A stretch of 54,676 nucleotides of DNA from Clostridia bacterium (GTDB lineage: Bacteria; Bacillota; Clostridia; Oscillospirales; CAG-272): assembly GCA_017936565.1 (NCBI GenBank), contig JAGBFG010000046.1, forward strand, positions 1-54,676, in the 5' to 3' direction. The notes under the pieces were generated by a model. That model did not search any database. It saw only the letters and a program-made list of their open reading frames with translations, and was not told the origin of the DNA. This document shows positions 23,289 through 32,257 of the stretch, in pieces; position 1 is the stretch's first letter; every line of letters starts with the position of its first letter. Made by a program: the position numbers and the translations under genes.

Positions 23289-25529
23289 ATGTCAGAAGCA
23301 GAGGCTCTTTTTTCACGGTATGCCTTTTTCATTCGTGAGTTTATATACAGTCACGGCTGGAAGACGCTCAACGCCGTGCAGCTGGAAGCGGGAAGGGTGA
23401 TTTTTGAAGAAGAGGAAAACCTGCTTTTGTCCTCTCCCACCGCTTCGGGCAAGACAGAGGCTGTCTTTTTTCCCATATTGACACAAATGTATGAAGCGCC
23501 CAAAGAGGTAGAAGGGGTCGAGGTTTTGTATATTGCCCCCTTAAAAAGCTTAATCAACGACCAGTATGTTCGTCTGGAAGAGCTGCTTTATCCAAGCCAT
23601 ATCCCTCTTTTTCGCTGGCACGGGGACGTTGCCTCTTCCCAAAAAAAGAAATTGCTGGATAACCCTCGGGGCGTCTTGCAAATAACACCTGAATCCTTGG
23701 AAAGCCTCTTTATTCACCGCTATCACGAATTGCCAAGACTGTTTGGCGGTCTGCGCTACGTGATTTTGGACGAAATGCATACGATGATAGGAACAGACCG
23801 AGGCAATCAGGTCCTGTGCCTGCTTTCCCGTCTGTCACGGCTGACAAAAAATTATCCCCGTCGTATCGGTCTTTCCGCTACCATTGGCAACAGGGAAGCG
23901 GCAATGGAATGGATCGAAAACGGAAGCGGTCATAAAACCGTGTGTCCCATTATCCAAAAGGGGCAGCTTTCCTGGCGCTTGGGCTTTGCCCATTTTTATA
24001 CCGAAGAGGGCGCCAAAAGCAAGCTCGAAGCGCCAAAAGGGGCAGAAATCCCCTCTGTGTTTGACCAAGGCTTCTCCTTTATTTATGAGGCGGTACGGCA
24101 AAAGAAATGCCTTGTCTTTTCCAATTCAAGAGAAGAAACCGAGCTTGTTACCGCTTCCCTGCGGCAGATAGCAAAGAGCCTTAACGAAAAGGACCGTTTT
24201 TATATTCATCACGGTAACCTTTCCGCCGCCATTCGCAATGACGCGGAGCAAAAAATGAAGGACGAAGAGGAAAATATTGTCACCTGCGCCACAGTCAGTA
24301 TGGAGCTTGGCATTGATATTGGAAAGCTTGAACGGGTGGTGCAGTTAAATTCTCCCCATTCCGTTTCCGCGCTTTTACAAAGGCTTGGACGCTCGGGCAG
24401 AAGGGAAATGCCCCCTGAAATGCTGATGGTTTTCAGGGAAGACACCCCCCTGCCAAGCGCCACCCTGCCCGAGCTTTTTCCTTGGGAGCTTTTAAGAGGC
24501 ATCGCGCTTGTCCAGCTGTATAGCGAGGAGCGCTTCATCGAAACCCCAACCCCCAAGAAAATGCCTCTCTCCTTGGCGTTTCATCAAACGTTGAGCATCT
24601 TGGCTTCCTGCGGAGAGCTTTCCCCAAGGGAATTGGCAGACAGAGTCCTTTCCTTGCCCCCCTTGCAGCATATAGAGAGGGAAGCCTATCGGGCGTTGCT
24701 CGTTTCTATGGTAAAGGGCAATTATTTGGAGCTGATGGACGAGGGCGGGCTCATTGTAGGCTTGGCGGGCGAAAAATTGGTGACCAATTTCCGCTTTTAC
24801 GCCGTTTTTCAGGAAGCGGAGGAGTTTTCCGTGCGCTCAGCGGCGGGAGAAATCGGCACCATTGCCAACCCCTTGCCCCCCGGAGAGCGGTTTGCGCTGG
24901 CAGGGCGTGTTTGGGAGGTTTTAGAGGCAGACGTTGCCAAAAGGCTTCTCTTCGTCAAGGGAGTGGAAGGAAAAATGGCTGTTTCCTGGCCAGGCGGTGT
25001 TGGTGAAATTCACACGCGCGTTTTGCAAAGAATGCTGCAAGTCTTGCTTGAAGATACCAAGTATCCCTATTTGATGCCAAAGGCGCAAGAGCGACTGGAT
25101 AAGGCAAGGGAATTGGCAAGAAGGACATCTCTTGCCGACTCTGTCTTTATTCCCCTCGGCGAAACGACAGCGGCGCTCTTTCCTTGGCTTGGAACGCGCT
25201 CCTTCCAGACCCTGCGCCGTTATCTTTCTGCCAATGCCGCGCGTCTTGGTATCAGTCATATCGAATATCAGGGCTGCTGCTATATGACCTTTCATATCGA
25301 CTATGGCAAAAGAGATGCCTTTTTGCAAACGCTTTGTCGGGACATCAGGGAAAACGGCATAGACCTTGCTTCCTTGGTAGGCGATAGTGAGCGTCCCACC
25401 TATGATAAATACGACGTCTATCTTGAAACCTCTCTTTTACGGGAAGCCTTTGTCAAGGACAGGCTTCTTGCCGATGAAATTGTGGAATACATCGCGAAGC
25501 GAAACGGTGTTCCGTACCGAAAAGACTAA
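23289..25529 (+). CDS. Lhr-type superfamily 2 DEAD/DEAH helicase
   Basis: The 746-residue protein has the Q-motif region (NAVQLEAGRVIFEEEENLLLSS), motif I PTASGKTE, motif II DEMH, motif III SAT (GLSATIGN), and motif VI QRLGRSGRR. After the two RecA domains there is a long C-terminal region as in Lhr-like helicases. Full Lhr proteins are over 1400 residues; this is the short form, close in plan to the BREX helicase BrxHI. It is expected to unwind or translocate along DNA or RNA using ATP. It follows the ATPase by 29 bases with AAAGG upstream and precedes a methyltransferase gene by 17 bases. Confidence 0.88.
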   Translation: MSEAEALFSRYAFFIREFIYSHGWKTLNAVQLEAGRVIFEEEENLLLSSPTASGKTEAVFFPILTQMYEAPKEVEGVEVLYIAPLKSLINDQYVRLEELLYPSHIPLFRWHGDVASSQKKKLLDNPRGVLQITPESLESLFIHRYHELPRLFGGLRYVILDEMHTMIGTDRGNQVLCLLSRLSRLTKNYPRRIGLSATIGNREAAMEWIENGSGHKTVCPIIQKGQLSWRLGFAHFYTEEGAKSKLEAPKGAEIPSVFDQGFSFIYEAVRQKKCLVFSNSREETELVTASLRQIAKSLNEKDRFYIHHGNLSAAIRNDAEQKMKDEEENIVTCATVSMELGIDIGKLERVVQLNSPHSVSALLQRLGRSGRREMPPEMLMVFREDTPLPSATLPELFPWELLRGIALVQLYSEERFIETPTPKKMPLSLAFHQTLSILASCGELSPRELADRVLSLPPLQHIEREAYRALLVSMVKGNYLELMDEGGLIVGLAGEKLVTNFRFYAVFQEAEEFSVRSAAGEIGTIANPLPPGERFALAGRVWEVLEADVAKRLLFVKGVEGKMAVSWPGGVGEIHTRVLQRMLQVLLEDTKYPYLMPKAQERLDKARELARRTSLADSVFIPLGETTAALFPWLGTRSFQTLRRYLSANAARLGISHIEYQGCCYMTFHIDYGKRDAFLQTLCRDIRENGIDLASLVGDSERPTYDKYDVYLETSLLREAFVKDRLLADEIVEYIAKRNGVPYRKD

Positions 25530-25546
25530 TAAAAAAGGAACGTTTT

Positions 25547-26296
25547 ATGAAAGAAAATCTGTACAATAAAATAGCCCCCTTTTACGCTTCCTTGAATAAG
25601 GATGCTCCCTATGAGGAAATGGCGGAATACGTAGCAAAAAAAATGACGGCTTGCGGCTTTCCCCAAGTCTCTTCCTTGTTGGATTTGGGCTGTGGAAGCG
25701 GAAACTTAACCTTTCCCCTGCTTCGCCGCGGGTATGATATGATAGGCGTGGACATTTCAGAGGATATGCTTGCCGAGGCGAGAAATCAGGAAAGGGGAAG
25801 CGATGTGCTTTGGCTGTGTCAGGATATGACGGAGCTTGATTTGTATGGTACGGTAGAGGGTGTCGTTTCTTCAATGGATACGGTCAATCATCTCACGGAA
25901 GGGGAAAACGTAAAGCGCGCCTTTTCCTTGGTGCATACCTTTTTAGTGCCGGGCGGTCTTTTTATCTTTGATATCAATACCCCCTATAAATTTGAGTATA
26001 TCTACGGCGAAAACGCCTATATTTTAGAAGAGGAAAACGCCTTTTGCGCTTGGCAAAATCTCTACCGTAAAAAGAACAGGCTGTGCGATTTCTACGTCAC
26101 CGTCTTTGAAAAGCAGGGAAAGCATTATCAGCGCTATGACACCCTTACACAGGAAAGATGCTATTCCTTAGAGGAAATAGAGACGCTTTTGGCGCAAACG
26201 GGCTTTACCGTTCTGTCTGTTTGCGATGGGTATACGGATACTCCCGTAAAGCCGCAAAGCGAGAGGGCTGTGTTCACCGCCCGCGCCGATAAATAA
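25547..26296 (+). CDS. Class I SAM-dependent methyltransferase
   Basis: The 249-residue enzyme has motif I as LLDLGCGSGNLTFPL near residue 45 and a motif II aspartate in IGVDISEDMLAEAR. The post-motif region lacks the (N/D)PPY signature of adenine or cytosine-N4 DNA methyltransferases, so a small-molecule or tRNA substrate is more likely than DNA. It is 17 bases downstream of the helicase and translated from AAAAGGAA, so it shares the operon; whether it belongs functionally to the TerB_N/BrxD/helicase set or to Hsp33 is open. Confidence 0.85.
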   Translation: MKENLYNKIAPFYASLNKDAPYEEMAEYVAKKMTACGFPQVSSLLDLGCGSGNLTFPLLRRGYDMIGVDISEDMLAEARNQERGSDVLWLCQDMTELDLYGTVEGVVSSMDTVNHLTEGENVKRAFSLVHTFLVPGGLFIFDINTPYKFEYIYGENAYILEEENAFCAWQNLYRKKNRLCDFYVTVFEKQGKHYQRYDTLTQERCYSLEEIETLLAQTGFTVLSVCDGYTDTPVKPQSERAVFTARADK

Positions 26297-26343
26297 AAAA
26301 GACCATACTCGTGAAAGGAAGTTCTGTAAGAACAAGCTGCTTT

Positions 26344-27240
26344 ATGAAAAAATCAATCATTTACCGCGGTATGACGCACGACGGCTCTGCCCGCGTTTTA
26401 GCCATTGATTCTACCGCCATTGTCAATCAGATGATTGCCCTGCATCACCCCTCGCGTACCGCCTCTGCCGCCCTTGGAAGACTTTTAACTGCCTCTTCTA
26501 TGCTTGGCAGTATGATGGGAGAGAAGAATGAAACCTTAACCGTTGGCATTCACGGGGATGGGGTGCTTGGGAAGCTCTTGTCCGTTTCCGATTATTACGG
26601 CAACGTCAGAGGGTATATCCAAAACCCCACCGCCGACGTGCCCCGCAAAGCAAACGGAAAACTGGACGTGGGGGGTGCTGTTGGAGAGGGAACACTTTAT
26701 GTTATTCGGGATAACGGAATAGACCCACAGCCGCATATCGGCACCATTACGCTCAAAACGGGTGAAATCGCTGAGGATATTGCTGCCTATTATGCCGAAA
26801 GCGAGCAAATTCCAACCCTTTGCGCCTTGGGCGTTCTGATGGGAGAGGGAAAAGAGGGAGAAAGCGTCTGCTTGGCGGCGGGCGGCGTAATTATTCAGCT
26901 GTTGCCCTTTGCCGATGAGCAAACGGTTGACGTTTTGGAGAAAAATGCCCAAAACCTTGCGCACATTTCCGACTGCTTCCATAGAGGAATGACGCCCGCA
27001 GAGGTTGCCGCCATTGCCACAGAGGGTGTCGCCTTTGATGCCTTTGATGAAATCACCGTGGATTACGTCTGCACTTGTAGCCGCGCCCGTATGAAAAGCC
27101 AGATTAAAAAGCTCGGCAGAAAAGAAATTTCAAATATGCTCGATGAGCAGGAAAAGGAAGGCAAGGAAAGAAGCCTTGAAGCCGTTTGCCAGTTCTGTAA
27201 TACGGCGTATACCTTCACGGAAAAGGATTTGTTAGGTTAA
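26344..27240 (+). CDS. hslO: Hsp33 redox-regulated chaperone
   Basis: The 298-residue protein matches Hsp33, which binds unfolding proteins when oxidised. The start of the fold (SRTASAALGRLLTASSMLGSMMG) and the C-terminal zinc centre CTC...CQFC are both present, giving the four redox cysteines. The start MKKSIIYRG was chosen by alignment with the family; its ribosome binding site is weak, and a GTG 33 bases upstream is an alternative. A strong terminator follows, which marks the end of the long operon that begins at 20343. Confidence 0.93.
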   Translation: MKKSIIYRGMTHDGSARVLAIDSTAIVNQMIALHHPSRTASAALGRLLTASSMLGSMMGEKNETLTVGIHGDGVLGKLLSVSDYYGNVRGYIQNPTADVPRKANGKLDVGGAVGEGTLYVIRDNGIDPQPHIGTITLKTGEIAEDIAAYYAESEQIPTLCALGVLMGEGKEGESVCLAAGGVIIQLLPFADEQTVDVLEKNAQNLAHISDCFHRGMTPAEVAAIATEGVAFDAFDEITVDYVCTCSRARMKSQIKKLGRKEISNMLDEQEKEGKERSLEAVCQFCNTAYTFTEKDLLG

Positions 27241-27257
27241 TTGCTTTTGCTATAAAG

Positions 27258-27308
27258 AAAAGCCCCAAGCTCGATTGTGAAAGAACTTTCGATTTTTGGG
27301 GCTTTTTT
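27258..27308 (+). terminator. Terminator after hslO
   Basis: AAAGCCCCAA pairs with TTGGGGCTTT around a long loop that itself contains GAAAG / CTTTC, followed by six T bases. Confidence 0.85.
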
Positions 27309-27410
27309 GCGTTTTTCGGACATCTGCCTGCATAGAATAAAAGTAGAATAGAAGCCGCCTCTATGGCGTATGATAGTTTAGAAAGAGAACAGAAATGGAG
27401 AAGTGTATGT

Positions 27411-28016
27411 ATGTCCGAGCTTGCAAAAAAAACTGAATTTCCTTCCTTGGTTGCGCCATGTGGCGCCTTTGAGCCTGTTTTAGACCGTCTGACCTTGGAA
27501 ATCCATCACGGCAGAATTTATAAAGAGGCGTTTTCGCAGATAGCAAGGGATAAAAAATATCATCAGCTACTGTGCGAAGAAAAGGAAATGCCCTTTTCCT
27601 CTTCGTCCTGCCGTCTGGAAGCGGGAAGGGTGTATGACTGTCACCAATTCTATTTTAACGGCATCACGCCCCCCTCACTTCTCGGCTTGCGCTTGCCGCA
27701 GGGGAAAATCCTTGCGCAAATACAAAAGGATTTTATAAGCTTTGAGTCGTTCTTTTCAGCCGTGCAGGAGCTGACACAGCGTGTAAACGAGGTCGGGTTT
27801 CTCTGGTGCGTCTATACAAAGCGCGGAATGGGTCTACGCTTTCTGCCCGACCATCAAACGCCCCCTTCCTATGAGCGCCCGCTCTTTTGTATTGATTTGT
27901 GGGAGCACGCTTATTTTTTGCGTTATCACGAGAGGAAGGACGCATACATATACGGATTTTTTCGCATAATAGATTGGACAGTGGTTCAGAATAGACTTGA
28001 AAAAATAAAAAAATAA
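27411..28016 (+). CDS. Divergent Fe/Mn superoxide dismutase family protein
   Basis: The 201-residue protein keeps the SOD metal-ligand positions: histidine in LTLEIHHGRIYKEAF, histidine in CHQFYFNGITP, and Asp plus His in IDLWEHAYFLRYH. The C-terminal half around VGFLWCVYTKRGMGLRFL departs from the usual GWAWLV...L pattern. The canonical enzyme dismutates superoxide in the cytoplasm. The start has GGAGAAG nine bases upstream. It has a terminator before it and YitT after it. Activity is plausible but the sequence is far from standard SODs, so a changed role is possible. Confidence 0.75.
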   Translation: MSELAKKTEFPSLVAPCGAFEPVLDRLTLEIHHGRIYKEAFSQIARDKKYHQLLCEEKEMPFSSSSCRLEAGRVYDCHQFYFNGITPPSLLGLRLPQGKILAQIQKDFISFESFFSAVQELTQRVNEVGFLWCVYTKRGMGLRFLPDHQTPPSYERPLFCIDLWEHAYFLRYHERKDAYIYGFFRIIDWTVVQNRLEKIKK

Positions 28017-28037
28017 GGCGAAAGCATACGTATAAGA

Positions 28038-28943
28038 ATGATGAAGTGGAAAAACAAAGAGACGGTTCAAAATATCCTGTATTTACTGTTCGGCAGTATT
28101 TTATATGCCCTCGGCTTTCAGTTGTTTTTAGCCCCTGCCTCTGTCATCATCGGTGGTGCTACGGGTGTTGCCACTGTCGCGCATATACTTTTTTCCTTGC
28201 CTGTGGGCGTTGTGGCTTTTGCGGTCAATTTACCGCTTTTGATTTGGTGCGTTTATGAAAACGGCTTTCGTTCCGTTATGCACGCGGTTCCCGGCATCAT
28301 CTTAACATCCCTTTTTTTAGATTTTTTTTCCTTTTTACCCCCCATAGAGCAGGACCCCTTTGTTTGCGCCGCCTTGGGTGGCGCGGTTGCAGGCTGGGGA
28401 ATTGGACTTCTTTTGCTGCGCGGCTATACCACAGGGGGAAGCGAGCTGGCGGCAACCCTGCTGCATCAGCATTTTCCCTCTGTTTCGGTTGGAAAATGGG
28501 TGTTTATTATTGATATAGCCATCATTGCGGGTGCGGCATTTGCGATGAATAAAATCGACGCCTTGTTTTATTCTCTTGTCGTCAGCGTTTCCTTTGCCAT
28601 AGTGCTTGATTTGGCAGTCGGGGGCGCTGAAAGAGGAAAAATCGCCTTTATCGTTTCCAAAAGGGCTTCCGAAATATCGCAGGCTATACAGATAAATATG
28701 CATAGAGGCGTGACGGAGCTTGGGGGAGAGAGAAGGGTTGCGGAGCAAAAAACGGAACAAAAAATTTTGCTCTGCGCCGTCAAGCGCCGAGAGCTGTATC
28801 ACTTGAAGGAATTGGTCAGAGAAGCGGACGAAGAGGCCTTTGTCATTATCACCGCCGCGGAGGAAATCGTGGGTGGCGGCTTTGGAAAGCCTGCCGCTCT
28901 ACCGCAAGCATACGCAAAAAAGCGCGATAAAAAAGCAAAATGA
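28038..28943 (+). CDS. YitT family membrane protein
   Basis: The 301-residue protein has five or six membrane segments with GSILYALGFQLFLAPASVIIGGATGVA near the start and LLLLRGYTTGGSELAATLLH in the middle, and ends with a soluble DUF2179 domain (ILLCAVKRRELYHLKELVREAD). This is the standard YitT layout; the function of the family is not established. The ribosome binding site is weak. It lies 21 bases after the SOD gene and is followed by a terminator. Confidence 0.9.
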   Translation: MMKWKNKETVQNILYLLFGSILYALGFQLFLAPASVIIGGATGVATVAHILFSLPVGVVAFAVNLPLLIWCVYENGFRSVMHAVPGIILTSLFLDFFSFLPPIEQDPFVCAALGGAVAGWGIGLLLLRGYTTGGSELAATLLHQHFPSVSVGKWVFIIDIAIIAGAAFAMNKIDALFYSLVVSVSFAIVLDLAVGGAERGKIAFIVSKRASEISQAIQINMHRGVTELGGERRVAEQKTEQKILLCAVKRRELYHLKELVREADEEAFVIITAAEEIVGGGFGKPAALPQAYAKKRDKKAK

Positions 28944-28981
28944 GGAAAAGCAGAAGAATAAATGCTTTTCTTCATTTTTTT
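28942..28981 (+). terminator. Terminator after the YitT gene
   Basis: GAGGAAAAGCA pairs with TGCTTTTCTTC around a 10-base loop, followed by A and eight T bases. Confidence 0.8.
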
Positions 28982-28984
28982 TAT

Positions 28985-29013
28985 TTGCTTTTTTTCTCTC
29001 GGTATGCTACAAT
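28985..29013 (+). promoter_or_regulatory. Promoter of the radical SAM / comF unit
   Basis: TTGCTT, 17 bases, TACAAT with TATGC directly before the -10. It overlaps the end of the preceding terminator. The sequence closely matches the promoters at 10768 and 39047. Confidence 0.75.
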
Positions 29014-29043
29014 AGTAGTATCAAGAGAAAAGGAAATAAAGGG

Positions 29044-29961
29044 ATGGACGTGATGGAACGGTATAAGGACTGCCACCTTTGCCCCCGCGCTTGCGGCGTT
29101 GACCGCACGGTAGGGAAAAGGGGATATTGCCGCGCCTCTTCCACAGCGCATGTGGCGTACCATATGCTGCACAAGTGGGAAGAGCCCTGCCTTGTAGGCG
29201 AAAATGGCTCGGGAACAATCTTTTTTGCAGGCTGTGGCTTGGGCTGTGTCTATTGCCAGAACAGCGCCATCTCTCAAAAGGAATGCGGAAGACCGTATTC
29301 TTCCGATGCGCTTGCCACCTTGTTTTTGTCACTTGAAAGGAAGGGCGCTGCCAATATCAATCTGGTGACAGCGGCGCATTATGCTCCCCATCTTGTTATC
29401 GCCATTCAAAAGGCAAGAGATGAGGGCTTGTCCCTTCCCATCGTTTATAATACCTCTGGCTTTGAGGCAGAGGAAACCCTTTGTATGTTAAAGGATTATA
29501 TAGACGTTTATCTGACCGATATGCGCTATGGCAGCGCCAAAACGGCAAAAAGATATTCAGGGGCAGAAGCATATCCCACCGTTGCCCTTTCCGCACTTTC
29601 TCAAATGGTGAAGCAGGTAGGCGGGCTTTCCTATAACGAAAGGGGAGAGCTGGTAAAAGGGGTTGTCGTGCGCTTTTTGCTCTTGCCCACCCATTTGATT
29701 GAAGCAAAGCAAAATCTCAAAAGGGTTTTTTCCCTCTTTGGAAATTCTGTCATATACAGCTTAATGAGTCAGTACACACCGATGAAGGACCTTCCCGCAT
29801 TCCCTGAGCTTTCGGAGCGCGTTTCTGCCTACGAATATGCTTCCTTTGTTTCTTATGCAAGGGACCTTGGTATCACCAATGCCTTTGTGCAAGAGGGAGA
29901 GGCGGCTTCCTCTTCCTTTATTCCGCCCTTTGAATGCGCCCTTCACGAAGGAGATACATAA
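29044..29961 (+). CDS. Radical SAM protein, pyruvate formate-lyase activase-like
   Basis: The 305-residue protein has the CxxxCxxC cluster motif as CGLGCVYC near residue 59 and an N-terminal CHLCPRACGV that is typical of the PflA-like group with an extra cysteine motif. The cluster would bind a 4Fe-4S centre and cleave S-adenosylmethionine to start radical chemistry. The target is unknown; no glycyl radical enzyme is nearby. The start at 29044 follows AAAGGAAATAAAGGG and comes after the promoter; an ATG nine bases later is also possible. Its stop overlaps the comF start by one base. Confidence 0.85.
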   Translation: MDVMERYKDCHLCPRACGVDRTVGKRGYCRASSTAHVAYHMLHKWEEPCLVGENGSGTIFFAGCGLGCVYCQNSAISQKECGRPYSSDALATLFLSLERKGAANINLVTAAHYAPHLVIAIQKARDEGLSLPIVYNTSGFEAEETLCMLKDYIDVYLTDMRYGSAKTAKRYSGAEAYPTVALSALSQMVKQVGGLSYNERGELVKGVVVRFLLLPTHLIEAKQNLKRVFSLFGNSVIYSLMSQYTPMKDLPAFPELSERVSAYEYASFVSYARDLGITNAFVQEGEAASSSFIPPFECALHEGDT

Positions 29962-30749
29962 TGTCCTTGCCCTTGTCCTACCGTATATATCGCTTTTTCC
30001 TTCCCCTGCGGAACGCGCTCTTTCCCGCTCTATGCTCTCTTTGCAAGGAGCCGTTAGAAAAGCAGGAGCCGCTATGTCCGAAGTGTCTTGGGGAGTATAG
30101 AGCCTCGCGTTTAAGAGATTGCGGACAATGCGGCAAGCAGTTAGATACCTGCACCTGCTCTTCCGATATGTTAAGAAAAGCAAGAGTCAAGCGTCATGTA
30201 AAGCTGTTCCGTTACCGTCCCGGGCACGAGAAGGATGCGGAAAGCAGAATTGTTTTCGCCCTGAAGCACCATAATTTAGAATTGCTTTTTACCTTTATGG
30301 GAAAAGAGCTTTTTGACTGCTTTTCAAGCATAATGCCCGAGGAAAATTATGTGGTTACCTACGTGCCGCGCACACCGAGGCAGGAAATCGAAAATGGGTA
30401 TGACCACGCAAGATTTCTTGCTATGACCTTCTCTGAGGCAAGCGGATACGATTTTCAAAAAACGCTTCTTCGCAAAAATCGATCAGCCAAGGAGCAAAAG
30501 AGAATGGAAACGGTGTCCTTGCGCTTGAAAAACGTCAAGGACGGCTTTGCTCTTTGCAAAGGGGCTGACTTGAAGGGAAAAAGAGTGATTTTGATAGACG
30601 ATATCGTCACAACAGGCGCCTCTGTCGCCGAATGTGCAAAGGTTCTAAGAAGAGAGGGCGGCGCAAAAGAGGTGATAGTGGCATCCTTGGCTGTGGTGCC
30701 GCACAATATAAATCCCCTCTTTACCGATTTTAAGCATAAAAACACCTGA
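29961..30749 (+). CDS. comF: ComF family phosphoribosyltransferase-like protein
   Basis: The 262-residue protein has an N-terminal zinc region with paired cysteines (CSLCKEPLEKQEPLCPKC, then CGQCGKQL) and a C-terminal phosphoribosyltransferase fold with the PRPP-binding motif VILIDDIVTTGAS. ComF proteins take part in DNA uptake and handling of incoming single strands in competent bacteria; in non-competent species the role is unclear. It overlaps the radical SAM gene by one base. Confidence 0.9.
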   Translation: MSLPLSYRIYRFFLPLRNALFPALCSLCKEPLEKQEPLCPKCLGEYRASRLRDCGQCGKQLDTCTCSSDMLRKARVKRHVKLFRYRPGHEKDAESRIVFALKHHNLELLFTFMGKELFDCFSSIMPEENYVVTYVPRTPRQEIENGYDHARFLAMTFSEASGYDFQKTLLRKNRSAKEQKRMETVSLRLKNVKDGFALCKGADLKGKRVILIDDIVTTGASVAECAKVLRREGGAKEVIVASLAVVPHNINPLFTDFKHKNT

Positions 30750-30777
30750 AAAATATCAGGAAAAGGAAGGTATACAT

Positions 30778-31782
30778 ATGAAGCAAAACAAAATGTGGGC
30801 AATTCTCGTGCATCTCAGTATGAGTATGTGGGCAAGGAAGTATGACGACCTGTATGAAAATTTCAGTGAAGAAATGTGGGACTATATTGTAGAGGAATCT
30901 GCCAAAACAGGACTTAACACCATCGTTCTTGATATCGGAGATGGAGTAGAGTTTGCCTCTCACCCTGAAATTGCCGCCAAAAATGCTTGGTCTTGCGCCC
31001 GTGTGAAAAAAGAAATAGAAAGGTGCCGCGCTCTTGGCATCACCTTAATTCCCAAGCTCAATTTCGCCACCGTTCACGATGCGTGGCTTGGTGAATATCA
31101 TTTGATGGTTTCCACCAAAGCCTATTATAGCGTCTGTAAGGACTTAATCGGGGAGGTCTATGGGCTTTTTGAAAATCCCCCCTATATCCATATCGGTATG
31201 GACGAGGAAGACGCCAAGCATTGTAACAGCACTATATATCCCAACATCTTTCGTCAGGGCGAGCTTTATTGGCACGATATTCGTTTTTTGGCGGACTGCG
31301 TTTTAGAAACGGGCGCAAAGCCTTGGGTCTGGGCTTGCCCCCTGTTCGATCATCCCGAGGAATATAAAAAATATTTTGGTGCGGATGAGATGATCATTTC
31401 TCCCTGGTATTACAACGCCTTCCGCAAGGAGCATTGGACCCCCGTTTCCTCGCGCGCCGAGTATGTGACCTATTACAACGAGGGCGACTATGCCAAAATG
31501 AACATTCAGTTCGTGGAAGAGGACCCCTTCCTTGTAAACTTCCGCAACGTCGCGCTCCCTCTTATGAAGGAGGGGTATCGGTATGTGCCGAGCGCTTCCG
31601 TTTTCAACAGGTGCGAGTACAATCACGCGGATTTGATGGAATATTTCCGTGACGGCGCGCCCGACGGGCAAATTCTCGGCTATATCACAGCCCCTTGGTT
31701 TGCCGCAATACCCGAGAAAAAGCCCTTCTTTGAAGAAACCTTCCGCTTGATGCGGGAAGCAAAGGAAAGAATGTACGGATAA
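30778..31782 (+). CDS. GH20-like TIM-barrel protein
   Basis: The 334-residue protein looks like a stand-alone catalytic barrel related to beta-N-acetylhexosaminidases: GLNTIVLDIGDGVEF and ALGITLIPKLNF are barrel strands, and IHIGMDEEDA matches the HxGxDE motif that carries the catalytic Asp-Glu pair of GH20. There is no signal peptide, so it would act on cytoplasmic sugars. AAAAGGAAGG lies upstream. A small stem-loop separates it from comF and a good terminator follows. The substrate is not known. Confidence 0.7.
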   Translation: MKQNKMWAILVHLSMSMWARKYDDLYENFSEEMWDYIVEESAKTGLNTIVLDIGDGVEFASHPEIAAKNAWSCARVKKEIERCRALGITLIPKLNFATVHDAWLGEYHLMVSTKAYYSVCKDLIGEVYGLFENPPYIHIGMDEEDAKHCNSTIYPNIFRQGELYWHDIRFLADCVLETGAKPWVWACPLFDHPEEYKKYFGADEMIISPWYYNAFRKEHWTPVSSRAEYVTYYNEGDYAKMNIQFVEEDPFLVNFRNVALPLMKEGYRYVPSASVFNRCEYNHADLMEYFRDGAPDGQILGYITAPWFAAIPEKKPFFEETFRLMREAKERMYG

Positions 31783-31788
31783 AAATAA

Positions 31789-31824
31789 CGCCTTGACAGA
31801 TAAAAGCCTGTCAGGGCGCTTTTT
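31789..31824 (+). terminator. Terminator after the GH20-like gene
   Basis: A 10-bp stem (GCCTTGACAG with CTGTCAGGGC, one G-U pair) with an eight-base loop and a T-run. Confidence 0.85.
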
Positions 31825-31837
31825 ATGTCTTTTCGGT

Positions 31838-32257
31838 TCAGTCCTCCGCCGAGGACTCATAAACGTACATATCTATGTCGATTTCCGTTCTTGTCGCGTG
31901 GCAAAAATCAATGAATTCAAGAGAGGGCGCAAGAGCAGGGGCAATGTCCCCCGCAAAGACCTGCGGCACAACAGACAAATAGAAACAAACGTCGTTTCTT
32001 TCCCGAATTTCATTTAAGACGTGAGTCTTGTCAAAAAGCGGGGCAAGGGTCCTTTGCATTTGATATGAAACAATAGGGTTATACGCCTCACATCTGCCGA
32101 AATTCCAAGATGCGAAGCCGTATGCCTTCCCGTCAGGTCGCTTATCCGTTCCCTTATGGTATTTGTCGGGCTTGAGCTGCAAGAGGGAAGTGATGGCGTC
32201 GGGGTCAAAATCACCCACTATCTTAAAATAGGTATAACAGCTGTTTTTGGTCGTCAT
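31838..32257 (-). CDS. DUF4279 domain protein
   Basis: The 139-residue protein matches DUF4279 over its length: CYTYFKIVGDFDPDAITSLLQLKPDKYHKG at the start and a C-terminal FIDFCHATRTEIDIDMYVY. No function is established for the family, which is often found singly or near contact-dependent toxin loci. AAAAGGAAA precedes the chosen ATG. It is the only minus-strand gene between 20.3 and 34.7 kb and may be an insertion into the plus-strand arrangement. Confidence 0.75.
   Translation of the reverse strand: MTTKNSCYTYFKIVGDFDPDAITSLLQLKPDKYHKGTDKRPDGKAYGFASWNFGRCEAYNPIVSYQMQRTLAPLFDKTHVLNEIRERNDVCFYLSVVPQVFAGDIAPALAPSLEFIDFCHATRTEIDIDMYVYESSAED

Noticed and set aside
20343..25529. A complete BREX or Pgl system
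   Set aside because: Only the BrxD-type ATPase and the helicase have BREX relatives; methyltransferase PglX, phosphatase PglZ and BrxC are absent.
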